From JANQRA01 sp035550735 (GTDB taxonomy: Bacteria > Actinomycetota > Acidimicrobiia > Spongiisociales > ZC4RG35), in contig DASZOM010000016.1 in the NCBI GenBank assembly GCA_035550735.1, positions 1-56,865 of the forward strand: a DNA stretch of 56,865 nt, written 5' to 3'. The translations under genes were made by a program, and so were the position numbers. Positions 31,986 to 40,237 of this stretch are shown in pieces; position 1 is the first letter of the stretch, and the number at the start of each line of letters is the position of its first letter. The notes below the pieces were generated by a model. That model saw only the letters and a program-made list of their open reading frames with translations, ran no database searches and was not told the origin of the DNA.

Positions 31986-32975
31986 ATGACTACGAGACAA
32001 CAGACGAGACTCGAGACCGACCTCGAGTCCAGGCGCTTCGGGGACATCCGCGACATGCTCCCCGACGTCGACAACCCATCGCCGCTGGTGAGGGTGAATC
32101 GAGCCCTGCCCGACCGCGACTACGAGTTGTTCCTCAAGCTGGAGTGGCTCAACCCCTTCGGCTCGGTGAAGGACCGCACCGCGGCCTACCTCCTCGAGGG
32201 TCTCGCCCGGCGCGGTGAGCTGGAAGGCCGCGAGCTGGTCGAGGCGTCGAGCGGCAACACGGCGATCGCGCTCGCCGCCCTGGCCGCCCTGTCGGGCACC
32301 CGGCTGACCACGACCATCCCCGACGGCATCCCCGAGGAGAAGAAGGTGATCCTCCGCATGCTCGGGGCGGAGGTGTGGGAGACACCCGACGACCTGTGCC
32401 CGGTGGACAACCCGAGGGACGGGGCGATCGCCCTGGCCCGGGCCCTGGCCGCCTCGGACGGTGGGACCCGGTTCGCGGCGACACGGCAATACGAGAGCGA
32501 GGACAATGTCGCCGCCCACTATGCGACCACCGGTCCCGAGGTGTGGCGGCAGACCGAGGGACGGGTGAGCTGGTTCGTCGCCGCCTACGGGACCACGGGC
32601 ACCGTGGTCGGGGCAGGTCGATTCCTCAAGGAGCGAGACCCGTCGATCCAGATCGTCGGCGTGGAGCCGGAGCCGGGTCATCGCCTCCCCGGGATGAAGA
32701 GCTTCGCCGAGGCCAGCGTGCCCGGCATCTTCGACCCGGAGGTGGTCGACAGGCGGGTCATCGTCGGCGACTCCGACGCGTATCGGGTCACCAAGGACCT
32801 GTGGCGAAAGGAAGGCCTCATGGTGGGGCCGTCGACCGGCGCGGTGGTCCACGCCGTCACCACCCTGCCCATTCAGAGCGGAGACGTGGTCGTCGCTGTC
32901 TCCGCCGATTCCGGCGTCAAGTACACGAGCTACTTCGAGGAGATCCTCGGAGAGGAAGGGAGACCCCGCATATGA
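31986..32975 (+). CDS. PLP-dependent cysteine synthase-family protein
   Basis: A 329-residue fold-type II PLP enzyme. The PLP Lys is in WLNPFGSVKDRTA, the substrate loop is EASSGNTAIALAA, and a phosphate-binding loop appears in AAYGTTGTVVGAG. Such enzymes join O-acetylserine or O-phosphoserine with a sulfur donor. The linked tusA gene suggests the sulfur may be carried on a protein persulfide rather than free sulfide (inference). It differs from typical CysK by a 30-residue N-terminal extension. GGAGAG lies before the ATG. It is the first gene after the cysteine attenuator. Confidence 0.9.
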   Translation: MTTRQQTRLETDLESRRFGDIRDMLPDVDNPSPLVRVNRALPDRDYELFLKLEWLNPFGSVKDRTAAYLLEGLARRGELEGRELVEASSGNTAIALAALAALSGTRLTTTIPDGIPEEKKVILRMLGAEVWETPDDLCPVDNPRDGAIALARALAASDGGTRFAATRQYESEDNVAAHYATTGPEVWRQTEGRVSWFVAAYGTTGTVVGAGRFLKERDPSIQIVGVEPEPGHRLPGMKSFAEASVPGIFDPEVVDRRVIVGDSDAYRVTKDLWRKEGLMVGPSTGAVVHAVTTLPIQSGDVVVAVSADSGVKYTSYFEEILGEEGRPRI

Positions 32976-33235
32976 GCACCGAACCGACAACCGACACCGT
33001 GGCCGGCGTCATCGAGCTGGATTGCAGCGGGCTCCTGTGCCCGCTCCCCGTCTACAAGGCAGGGCTGGCCCTGGGCCGGCTCCAGCCGGGCGACCGGGTG
33101 AGGGTCGTCACGACCGACCCGGGCGCCCTGGAGGACATCCCGGCGATGACCCGCCAGCGCGGGGACATCCTGGTCTCCGCCGACCAGGAGGAGGGACGTC
33201 AGATATTCGTAATCGAGAAAGGATCCCTGACATGA
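32972..33235 (+). CDS. TusA-family sulfur carrier
   Basis: An 87-residue protein with the TusA motif LDCSGLLCPLPVYKAGLAL, whose CPLP Cys carries persulfide sulfur. It overlaps the preceding cysteine synthase gene (ATGA) and the following DsrE-like gene, so all three form one translation unit. The likely role is handing sulfur to the PLP enzyme or to the DsrE-like partner. Confidence 0.92.
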   Translation: MSTEPTTDTVAGVIELDCSGLLCPLPVYKAGLALGRLQPGDRVRVVTTDPGALEDIPAMTRQRGDILVSADQEEGRQIFVIEKGSLT

Positions 33236-33750
33236 CAGCGCTCCCGTTGACCGAGCATGAGCCCCCGCTCGAGGAGCCGGCCCTCCGTCGCAAGCGGCTG
33301 GCGCTGGTGGCCTCGAAGGGCACCTTGGACCAGGCGTACCCGCCGCTCATCCTGGCCTCGACTGCGGTCAGCCTGGGGTGGGAGGCCGGGATCTACTTCA
33401 CCTTCTACGGCCTCGACATCCTCCACGCCGAGAGATTCGACCGGCTGAAGGTGGCCTCACTGGCCAACCCGGCAGGCCCGATCCAGCTGCCCAACCTCCT
33501 CGGTGCCATCCCCGGCGCCACGGCGGCGGCGACCAGGGTGATGAAGAGGTGGATGAGCAACGCCCGCATGCCCACCGTGCCCGAATTCATCGAGATGAGC
33601 CAGGAGCTGGGGGTGCGGTTCTTCGCATGCTCCACGACGATGGGGGTGATGGGGGTGACCGAGGACGACCTGATCCCAGGCGCGGACATCGCCGGGGCTG
33701 CGGCGTTCCTCGACTACGCCGCGGAAGCCGACGTCAGCCTCTTCATCTGA
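33232..33750 (+). CDS. DsrE2-like (DsrE/F/DrsH family) protein
   Basis: A 172-residue protein. The DsrE-type fold is recognised from LALVASKGTLDQAYPPLILA, GWEAGIYFTFYGLDIL and RFFACSTTMGVMGV, where the Cys is the expected sulfur site. Members act in sulfur trafficking together with TusA. It overlaps tusA by 4 bases and ends the operon. Confidence 0.88.
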   Translation: MTALPLTEHEPPLEEPALRRKRLALVASKGTLDQAYPPLILASTAVSLGWEAGIYFTFYGLDILHAERFDRLKVASLANPAGPIQLPNLLGAIPGATAAATRVMKRWMSNARMPTVPEFIEMSQELGVRFFACSTTMGVMGVTEDDLIPGADIAGAAAFLDYAAEADVSLFI

Positions 33751-33754
33751 CGCA

Positions 33755-33782
33755 GGCCCCGGGGTGGAGGGTCCCCGGGGCC
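33755..33782. terminator. Hairpin between convergent genes
   Basis: GGCCCCGGGG (33755-33764) and CCCCGGGGCC (33773-33782) form a perfect 10-bp stem with an 8-base loop, between the dsrE-like gene and the convergent aromatic fusion gene. There is no T run. It could end transcripts from both sides. Confidence 0.55.
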
Positions 33783-33796
33783 GGCGTCCTCGGCAC

Positions 33797-35854
33797 TCAG
33801 CGGGCCAACGCCTGCATCAACTCGTCGAAGTCGTCGAGACGCAACGCCTGGGGGCCGTCGCTAAGCGCCGACTCCGGGTCGGGATGGATCTCCACCATCA
33901 ACCCGTGCGCCCCCACCGCCGCACCGGCCATGGCCAGCGGGGCTACCAGATCGCGGCTGCCCGCGGCGTGGGACGGGTCGACGATGACGGGGAGGTGGGT
34001 CCTGGCGCGGAGGACCGGCACGGCGGTCACGTCCAGGGTGTTTCGCGACGCGGTCTCGAACGTTCGGATCCCGCGTTCGCAGAGGATCACCCTCTGGTTG
34101 CCACCGGCGAGTATGTACTCGGCGGCCTGGAGGAACTCCTCGATCGAGGCACTCATCCCCCGCTTGAGCAGCACAGGCCGGTGTGACCGCCCCGCCTCGG
34201 TGAGCAACGCGAAGTTCTGCATGTTGCGTGCTCCGATCTGGAGGACGTCCGCCTTCTCCGCCATCCGCTCCACGTGCTCGGGCGCGGTCACCTCGGTGAC
34301 CACGGGCAGCCCGTAGACCCGGCCGGCCTCGGCGAGCATGTCCAGTCCCTCCCAGCCCAGGCCCTGGAAGCTGTACGGAGAGGTGCGTGGCTTGAAGCAG
34401 CCCCCGCGGAGCAGCTTCCCACCCGACTCCTTGACGGCCCGGGCCGTCTTCATCACCTGGTCGAAGGACTCGACGGCACAGGGCCCGGCGATCATCACCA
34501 GCTCGGAGCCGCCGATGGGGACACCCCCCACCTCGACGATCGTGTCCTGGCTGTGGCTGGCTCGGCTCGCCAGCTTGTAGGAGTCGTTCTCCTTGACCGT
34601 CACCGGCGCGCTGACTGCAGCAGGGGCCACCAGAGCCACTCGCCCCTCGGTTCCAGTCGGTCGTCGGCGATGCGGGCGCAGGTCCCGCGAGGGGTATGTG
34701 CCCAGGACCCGGAGATAGGTGGTGTGCCCCCGCACCGCGGCGAGCACCTCCTGGACACTGGGATCGACGGGGTTGCCCTCGAAGTCGAGATAGAACATCT
34801 CCTCCCAGGGGTTGGCCACCTTGGGGCGCGACTCCAGCTTGACCAACGGGATCCCTTGATCACGGAAGGCGTTGAGCACCTCGGCGAGCGCACCGGCCTC
34901 GTTGCTCACCGAGAGCACCAGTGACGTCTTCGCCGGGACCTGCGCGTCGAGGTTCACCGGATCCCGGGCCACCGCCACGAAGCGGGTGTAATTGGACTTG
35001 CGATTGTTGATGTCGGTGGCGAGCACCTCCAGCCCGTACAGCGATGCCGTCTGCTCGCCCGCGATCGCACCCACGGTCGGATTGTCGATCTCTGCGATAC
35101 GTCTTCCCGACAGAGCGGTGTCGTTGGCGTAGATCACCTCGACGTCGGCGAGGGAGGCGAGGAAGTCGGAGCACTGTGCCACCGCCTGGGGGTGCCCGTG
35201 GATGGTCTTGAGATCGGCGAGGGACGCTCCCTTGACCCCGAGCAGGCAGTGCTTCACGAGGATCTTGGCCTCGCCCACGATCGACAGCCGGCTCTCCATC
35301 AACAGGTCGTACACCTCGGCCAATCCCCCGGAGGTGGTGTTCTCGATGGGGAGGACGGCGAGGTCGGCGCGTCCGGCCGCGACCGCCGCCACCGCCTCGG
35401 AGAAGCGATTGCACGACACGAAGCCCCGCTCGGCGACCCCCGGGGTGAGGGCGAGCGCGGCGCGGTGGCTGTTGGAGCCCTCGACCCCCTGGATGGCGAC
35501 CACCACCTTGTCACGGGAGCCGTTCAGCGTGTGCTGGGCGAACTCGAACTGCACCTTCAACGAGTCGGCCAGGATCTGCTCCCAGACACGGGACACCAGA
35601 TCCGGATCGAGGTCGTAGGTGTCGGCTGCGGCGAGACGCTCGACGAGCAGCGCCTCCTCGCGGTCGCCGTCACGGAACGGCCGTTCCGAGCGCTGCTTGG
35701 CGGCAGCGATCCGGCGGGCAATGTGACGACGCTCGCCGAGGAGGCCGAGGATCGAGTGGTCGATCCTGTCGACCTCACCTCGCAGGTTCAAGATGTCTTC
35801 GGTCTCGTTGATCGTTGGGTCGGTCGGTTCAGGTGTGTCGAGGATGCCGTACAT
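33797..35854 (-). CDS. Chorismate mutase-prephenate dehydratase-ACT-DAHP synthase fusion
   Basis: A 685-residue four-part enzyme. Residues about 20-105: AroQ chorismate mutase (LRGEVDRIDHSILGLLGERR). About 117-297: prephenate dehydratase, with NYTRF at 288-292. About 308-388: an ACT domain with the Phe-binding ESRP at 341-344. About 425-685: type I DAHP synthase of the AroF/KDO8PS-like class (AGPCAVES at 456; LLRGGCFKPRTSPYSF at 481). It thus holds the first step of the shikimate pathway and two steps to phenylpyruvate. ATG 35854 has GGAG seven bases upstream. A Phe-rich leader peptide precedes it. Confidence 0.95.
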   Translation of the reverse strand: MYGILDTPEPTDPTINETEDILNLRGEVDRIDHSILGLLGERRHIARRIAAAKQRSERPFRDGDREEALLVERLAAADTYDLDPDLVSRVWEQILADSLKVQFEFAQHTLNGSRDKVVVAIQGVEGSNSHRAALALTPGVAERGFVSCNRFSEAVAAVAAGRADLAVLPIENTTSGGLAEVYDLLMESRLSIVGEAKILVKHCLLGVKGASLADLKTIHGHPQAVAQCSDFLASLADVEVIYANDTALSGRRIAEIDNPTVGAIAGEQTASLYGLEVLATDINNRKSNYTRFVAVARDPVNLDAQVPAKTSLVLSVSNEAGALAEVLNAFRDQGIPLVKLESRPKVANPWEEMFYLDFEGNPVDPSVQEVLAAVRGHTTYLRVLGTYPSRDLRPHRRRPTGTEGRVALVAPAAVSAPVTVKENDSYKLASRASHSQDTIVEVGGVPIGGSELVMIAGPCAVESFDQVMKTARAVKESGGKLLRGGCFKPRTSPYSFQGLGWEGLDMLAEAGRVYGLPVVTEVTAPEHVERMAEKADVLQIGARNMQNFALLTEAGRSHRPVLLKRGMSASIEEFLQAAEYILAGGNQRVILCERGIRTFETASRNTLDVTAVPVLRARTHLPVIVDPSHAAGSRDLVAPLAMAGAAVGAHGLMVEIHPDPESALSDGPQALRLDDFDELMQALAR

Positions 35855-35932
35855 CGGGATCTCCAATGGGACCGCGTCGGTGAGGCGGTGGGCGGGACAA
35901 GTTCGGAAAGGCGGGGGTGGTGTGGTACGGCG

Positions 35933-36010
35933 CTAGGCGCCGAAATAGCCGCGGAAGAAGAAGACGCCGTGGGACCGGGTGTCCCGAATGGTGGCGGTTG
36001 CGCGGCTCAT
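35933..36010 (-). CDS. Phe-rich leader peptide (putative attenuator)
   Basis: A 25-residue frame starting MSRATATI and ending VFFFRGYFGA: four Phe and one Tyr in the last nine residues, then TAG, 78 bases before the chorismate mutase-DAHP synthase fusion. The ATG is about 10 bases after a good -10. The segment ACGGCG just before the Phe codons can pair with CGCCGT after the stop (forward 35965-35970 with 35927-35932), competing with a hairpin over the stop codon. No T-run terminator is seen, so the mechanism may be translational or Rho-dependent. Confidence 0.75.
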   Translation of the reverse strand: MSRATATIRDTRSHGVFFFRGYFGA

Positions 36011-36020
36011 GTGCGTCGTG

Positions 36021-36060
36021 ATTGTGTCCGGTATCGGGGGATTCGTCAAGCCCCTATCCT
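36021..36060. promoter_or_regulatory. Divergent promoters for the Phe leader/aromatic fusion and tyrA
   Basis: On the minus strand TTGACG (36044-36049), 17 bases, CACAAT (36021-36026) leads into the Phe leader ORF. On the plus strand TATCCT (36055-36060) lies nine bases before tyrA. The elements are interleaved, so transcription in one direction may affect the other. Confidence 0.65.
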
Positions 36061-36069
36061 CGCCGCCTC

Positions 36070-37092
36070 ATGCAGCCAGGCTCCGCAACCGTACTCGGCA
36101 CCGGCCTGCTCGGCGCCTCGGTGGGTCTGGCACTGCGCTCGCAGGGCTGGGAAGTCGCCGGTTGGGATCCCGATCCCGAGGCCCTGCGTGGAGCCTTGCA
36201 CCGCGGTGCCTTCAACGCGGTGAGAGACGACCTGGACATCGAGCACACCGACCTCGTCGTGCTGGCGTCGCCCCCCTCGGCGATCATCGCGACCCTCCAG
36301 GACATGCGCACGGACCACCTGGTGACCGACATCGCCGGGGTGAAGGGGCCGATCGTGGCCGCCGCCGGCCATCTTGATCATTTCGTGGGAGGCCATCCCA
36401 TGGCGGGTGGGGAGAGCAGCGGTCCCGGTCTCGCCTCCTCGACCCTCTTCCACGGAGCCACCTGGATCCTCACAAGTGACGGCGCCGACCCCGACGATCT
36501 TGCCGGTCTCGAAGAGCTCGTCACCTCCTTCGGGGCCAACCCCAAGGTGATGACGGCGGCGGAGCACGACGCCGCCGTGGCGCGGGTCAGCCATCTGCCC
36601 CATCTCCTCGCCGCCGCCCTCATGGGCATGGCGAGCTCGGACCAGGCATGGCTGACACTGGCCGGCACCGGTTTTCGCGACCTGACCCGCATCGCCGCCT
36701 CCGACAGCGACTGGTGGGCGGAGGTGCTGCAGGCCAACGCCGAGCAGGTCGGGGCCACGATCGACGAGCTCCAGGAGTCGCTGCGCGTCTGGAAGGAGAC
36801 CCTGCCCGACGGTGAGGGCCTCGGCGAGCGCCTCGGTGCGGCGAGACAGGCCCGTGCCGGTCTCGGCGAGCATCACACCCAGGTTCGGGTGGTGCTCTTG
36901 GACCGTCCCGGCGAGATCGCCAGGGTGGGTCATGCCCTGGAGGCCAGCCGGGTCGACGTCCGCGACTTCCAGCTCCGCCACGGCGAGCACGGCGGTGGCG
37001 GCATCCTCACCATCTCGGTCAAGGGCCCGGGCACCGGCTCGTTGAAACAGGCCCTGGTGGAGGAGGGGTTCGAGGTGACCGAGGGGGCGTGA
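36070..37092 (+). CDS. tyrA: Prephenate dehydrogenase
   Basis: A 340-residue protein: N-terminal Rossmann fold (TVLGTGLLGASVGLALRSQG), catalytic region with GGHPMAGGESSG and a C-terminal helical domain (FRDLTRIAASD), then an extra ~75-residue ACT domain (VRVVLLDRPGEIARVGHALE). It makes 4-hydroxyphenylpyruvate from prephenate on the way to tyrosine; the ACT domain suggests amino-acid feedback. ATG 36070 gives the canonical start; the frame is open a little further 5'. Confidence 0.93.
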   Translation: MQPGSATVLGTGLLGASVGLALRSQGWEVAGWDPDPEALRGALHRGAFNAVRDDLDIEHTDLVVLASPPSAIIATLQDMRTDHLVTDIAGVKGPIVAAAGHLDHFVGGHPMAGGESSGPGLASSTLFHGATWILTSDGADPDDLAGLEELVTSFGANPKVMTAAEHDAAVARVSHLPHLLAAALMGMASSDQAWLTLAGTGFRDLTRIAASDSDWWAEVLQANAEQVGATIDELQESLRVWKETLPDGEGLGERLGAARQARAGLGEHHTQVRVVLLDRPGEIARVGHALEASRVDVRDFQLRHGEHGGGGILTISVKGPGTGSLKQALVEEGFEVTEGA

Positions 37093-37098
37093 GCCCCC

Positions 37099-38697
37099 TC
37101 AGGCGAGTGCAACCAGGTCGAGCAGGGATGCGTCGAAGAAGCGCATCTCGCCTTCCGGCATGAGAATCGCCCGGTCAGGCATCAGCTGGGCGACGAAGTC
37201 GGTGTCATGGCTCACCATGACGATCGTCCCCTCGTACATGGTCAGGGCGTCGAGCAGCGCCTCCTTGGCCTGTGGGTCGAGGTTGTTGGTGGGCTCGTCC
37301 AACAGCAGCACGTTGGGCCGACCCGCCACGAGCATCGCCAGGGCCAGCTTGGTCTTCTCCCCTCCGGAGAGGGTGCCTGCGTCCTGATCGACCTTGTCTG
37401 CCAGCAGGAAGTGCCCGAGCAGGGAGCGAATGGTGGTGTCGGGGAGATCGGTCACCCCTCGCATGTGGTCGAAGACACTCGATCCCTGATCGATCTGCTC
37501 GTGCTCCTGGGCGTAGTAGCCGAGACTGGTCTCGTAGCCGAGCGAGACCTCTCCCAGGTCGGCGTTCTCGACACCGGCGAGGATGCGGAGCAGCGTCGTC
37601 TTCCCGGCGCCGTTGAGCCCGATCAGCAGCATCCGCTCGCCACGCTCGACGGCGAACTCGATGTCGAGGAACACCAGGTTGTCGCCGAACGACTTGGCCA
37701 GGCCCGAAGCGGCGAGCGGCACGCGGCCGGACCTCTCCGGCTGGGGGAAGGCGAGGCGCACCGTCTTTCCCCCCTTCTGCACCTCGACCAGCTCCCGTTT
37801 CATCCGGTCGACCCGGGTCTCCATGGCCTTGGCCACCTTCGCCATCTTCTCCGTGGTCCCCTTGAAGCGGCGGATGTTGGCCTCGAGACGGGCAATGGCC
37901 TCGTCCTGGTGCCTCCGCTCCCGCTCCTTGCGCTCCTGGCGCAGGTCCCGCTCCACCAGGTAGTTCGAGTAATTGCCCCTGTAGGCCTCGATCTTGCCGT
38001 GCTCCAGGGCGAGCACCGATGTGATCGCCTCGTCGAGGAGAGGAAGGTCGTGGGAAACCACCAGCATCCCGCCCTTGTACGTGCTCAGGTACTCGATCAG
38101 CCAGCCCTTGGCGTCCAAATCGAGATGGTTGGTCGGCTCGTCCAAGAGGATGACATCCGTCTCGGCGAAGAGGAGCCTGGCGAGCTCGACCCGTCGGCGC
38201 TGGCCGCCCGACATGGTCTTGACCGGTTGCACCAGCTCGTCGTTGCCGATGCCCACATTTGCCGCGATCCGCTTCGCCTCGGCCTCGGCGACGAAGCCGC
38301 CCTTGGCCTCGAACTCCTCGTGGAGCCTGGCGAACCGGGCGATCCCCCGGTCGCGTTCCGCGCCGGAGAGGCCTTCCAGACGCTGCCGGGCGTGCTCGAT
38401 TCTCCGTTGCAGCGCCCCGATCTCCCTGGCCATGAGGATCCGCTCCAGTGCCGTGGCATCGGGGTGTTCGAGATCGGGGAGGGCGGCCTCCTGGGAAAAG
38501 TAGCCGATGTTCCCGGAGCGGAGCACGGTGCCCTCCGCCGGGTGCAGATCGCCGATCAGGGTCCGCATCAGCGTGGTCTTGCCCGCACCGTTCCGCCCCA
38601 CCAGGCCGATCCGGTCCCGGGCCTGCACGCTGAACGAGACATCCTCGATCAGGGTGCGGATGCCGGCTTCGATACGGAGGTCGCGTGCGATCAACAT
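37099..38697 (-). CDS. ABC-F family ATPase
   Basis: A 532-residue soluble protein with two ABC ATPase domains: Walker A GRNGAGKTTL and GLNGAGKTTL, signatures MSGGQRRRVEL and LSGGEKTKLAL, Walker B ILLDEPTNHLD and LLLDEPTNNLD. No membrane segments. The charged linker between the domains (about residues 240-320) is the P-site tRNA interaction motif region of ABC-F proteins, which act on stalled ribosomes. The specific subclass is not assigned. Confidence 0.93.
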   Translation of the reverse strand: MLIARDLRIEAGIRTLIEDVSFSVQARDRIGLVGRNGAGKTTLMRTLIGDLHPAEGTVLRSGNIGYFSQEAALPDLEHPDATALERILMAREIGALQRRIEHARQRLEGLSGAERDRGIARFARLHEEFEAKGGFVAEAEAKRIAANVGIGNDELVQPVKTMSGGQRRRVELARLLFAETDVILLDEPTNHLDLDAKGWLIEYLSTYKGGMLVVSHDLPLLDEAITSVLALEHGKIEAYRGNYSNYLVERDLRQERKERERRHQDEAIARLEANIRRFKGTTEKMAKVAKAMETRVDRMKRELVEVQKGGKTVRLAFPQPERSGRVPLAASGLAKSFGDNLVFLDIEFAVERGERMLLIGLNGAGKTTLLRILAGVENADLGEVSLGYETSLGYYAQEHEQIDQGSSVFDHMRGVTDLPDTTIRSLLGHFLLADKVDQDAGTLSGGEKTKLALAMLVAGRPNVLLLDEPTNNLDPQAKEALLDALTMYEGTIVMVSHDTDFVAQLMPDRAILMPEGEMRFFDASLLDLVALA

Positions 38698-38757
38698 GGG
38701 CGGATCAGGTGAACCCGCCCAGTCTACGAATCCCCTGGTCGGTGAGGAGAAGGATTA

Positions 38758-39360
38758 TCAGGTGAGGCCGGGGGGCAGCGCGGCAGGCGCCAGGATGGTG
38801 TCCACCAGCCCGTACTCCACCGCCTGATCGGCGGTGAGCCAGCGATCCCGATCCGTGTCCTGGCGGATGCGCTGGATGTCCTGACCGGTGTGCTGGGCGA
38901 GGATGGCATTGGCCTGCTCCCGCTGCCGCAGGATCTCCGCGGCGTGGATCTCGATGTCCGACGCCTGACCGCCCACGTTCTGCACCCAGGGCTGGTGGAT
39001 CATCACACGCCCGTGGGGAAGGATCGACCGGTGCCCTTCCTCGCCACCCGCCAGGATCAGGGATGCCGCCGAGGCGGCCATCCCGATGCATGTCGTGTGC
39101 ACGGCGGGTCTGATGTGCTGCATCGAGTCGTAGATGGCGAACATCGAGTCCATGGAGCCGCCCGGCGAGTTGATGTAGAGGGAGATCGGCTTGTCCGGGT
39201 CGTCCGACTCGAGATGAAGGAGTTGGGCAACGACCAGGTTGGCGATGTCGTCGTCGATAGGCCGTCCGAGGAAGACCACCCGATGTCCGAGGAGACGGGA
39301 GTAGATGTCGAAGGCGCGCTCGCCCCTCGAAGTCTGCTCGATGACGGTGGGTACCAGCAT
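38758..39360 (-). CDS. clpP: ATP-dependent Clp protease proteolytic subunit
   Basis: A 200-residue ClpP. The catalytic Ser is in GMAASAASLILAGG, the His in GRVMIHQPW, and YINSPGGSMDSMFAIYD is the strand-helix signature. ATG 39360 with AAAGGA upstream is preferred; the frame extends to 39408 without ribosome site. It works with a Clp ATPase not encoded nearby. Actinobacteria often have two ClpP paralogues; only one is in the window. Confidence 0.95.
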   Translation of the reverse strand: MLVPTVIEQTSRGERAFDIYSRLLGHRVVFLGRPIDDDIANLVVAQLLHLESDDPDKPISLYINSPGGSMDSMFAIYDSMQHIRPAVHTTCIGMAASAASLILAGGEEGHRSILPHGRVMIHQPWVQNVGGQASDIEIHAAEILRQREQANAILAQHTGQDIQRIRQDTDRDRWLTADQAVEYGLVDTILAPAALPPGLT

Positions 39361-39402
39361 TGTCGATCCTTTCGCAACCGTCCGGTTGCACCAGCCTAGC
39401 GA

Positions 39403-39422
39403 GTGCAACTGCTAAGTTGCAC
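39403..39422. promoter_or_regulatory. ArsR-type operator over a leaderless promoter
   Basis: The perfect inverted repeat GTGCAAC-N6-GTTGCAC (39403-39422) overlaps the -10 TAAGTT (39413-39418) placed seven bases before the SRPBCC gene ATG at 39426. A second palindrome with the same core, GCAACCG-TC-CGGTTGC, lies at 39374-39389. The ArsR regulator encoded two genes later is the natural candidate to bind here. Confidence 0.7.
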
Positions 39423-39425
39423 ATC

Positions 39426-39776
39426 ATGAGCGAGCTGCCCCAAGTCGAGAGAAGCACCGTGGTGCCCGCCACGGTGGAACAGGTCTGGGAGAGGGTGGTC
39501 GACGGTGCGCTGGCCGAGGAGTGGATGGGAGTGCGTCTCGACCCGCGCCCCGGGGGCAAGGTGGTCTCTCCCGACCGCGAGATGATCGGGACCGTGGAGG
39601 AAGTGGTGCCCGGCGAGTCGATCACCTGGTCGTGGCGGGAGCCCGACGGCGACCCTTCCCAGGTCACCTTCGAAATCGAACCGGTGGAAGAGGGAACCCG
39701 GGTCACCATCACGGAGCGTCTCCTCGAGTACCGCATCACCGGGACGCCACCGGTTTTTCTCGCACGGGCGGCATGA
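39426..39776 (+). CDS. SRPBCC/AHSA1-family protein
   Basis: A 116-residue START/SRPBCC fold protein (VVPATVEQVWERVVDGALAE; VEEGTRVTITERL). Such proteins bind hydrophobic ligands; small AHSA1-like members are often paired with ArsR regulators as here. ATG 39426 follows the operator/promoter closely; the stop overlaps the ArsR start (ATGA). Confidence 0.83.
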   Translation: MSELPQVERSTVVPATVEQVWERVVDGALAEEWMGVRLDPRPGGKVVSPDREMIGTVEEVVPGESITWSWREPDGDPSQVTFEIEPVEEGTRVTITERLLEYRITGTPPVFLARAA

Positions 39777-40096
39777 CAGACCCGCAGCCGGTCCTTGCCG
39801 CCCTGGCCGACCCCACCCGGCGCGCCGTGTTCGAGCGTCTCACGTCGGACGGCCCGGCGACGGCAACCACCCTCGCCGCCGAGATGCCCGTGTCCCGTCA
39901 AGCCATCGCCAAGCACCTCACCGCGCTGGGTTCGGCCGGGCTGGTCGACCGGGTGGAGAGTGGGCGCGAGGTCGTCTACTCGGCGCGGACCGAGCCGTTG
40001 GCCGAGCTCACCACGTGGGTGGAGACGGTGGGTGACGAGTGGGATCGCCGTCTCCGCGGTCTCCGGCGATCGTTCTCCGAGGATTCCCCGGGCTGA
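39773..40096 (+). CDS. ArsR-family transcriptional regulator
   Basis: A 107-residue winged HTH protein (VLAALADPTRRAVFERLTSD; MPVSRQAIAKHLTALGSAGL). It lacks the CxC metal site of metal-sensing ArsR members and fits the SdpR-like subgroup found with SRPBCC genes. It probably represses its own operon at the GTGCAAC palindrome. Confidence 0.88.
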   Translation: MTDPQPVLAALADPTRRAVFERLTSDGPATATTLAAEMPVSRQAIAKHLTALGSAGLVDRVESGREVVYSARTEPLAELTTWVETVGDEWDRRLRGLRRSFSEDSPG

Positions 40097-40194
40097 CGTC
40101 GTCCGTTAACCCTCCGGTCGATCGGGCACGTTACAAATGGAACGGTCGAGCCTGGAGGGCTCGGCCGACAACAAACCCTCCTCCCAGGGGCACT

Positions 40195-40218
40195 CGGGGC
40201 GACGGCAACGTCGCCCCG
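40195..40218. terminator. GC-rich hairpin with GCAA loop
   Basis: CGGGGCGACG (40195-40204), loop GCAA, CGTCGCCCCG (40209-40218): a perfect 10-bp stem capped by a GNRA tetraloop, between the ArsR gene and the next SRPBCC gene. No T run follows. Likely ends or stabilises the upstream transcript. Confidence 0.55.
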
Positions 40219-40237
40219 AACTCGTTAGCTTGCCGCC

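Noticed and set aside
36011..36069. T-box or other riboswitch for the aromatic genes
   Set aside because: The space before the leader ORF is only a promoter; no T-box or aptamer-like conserved pattern is seen.
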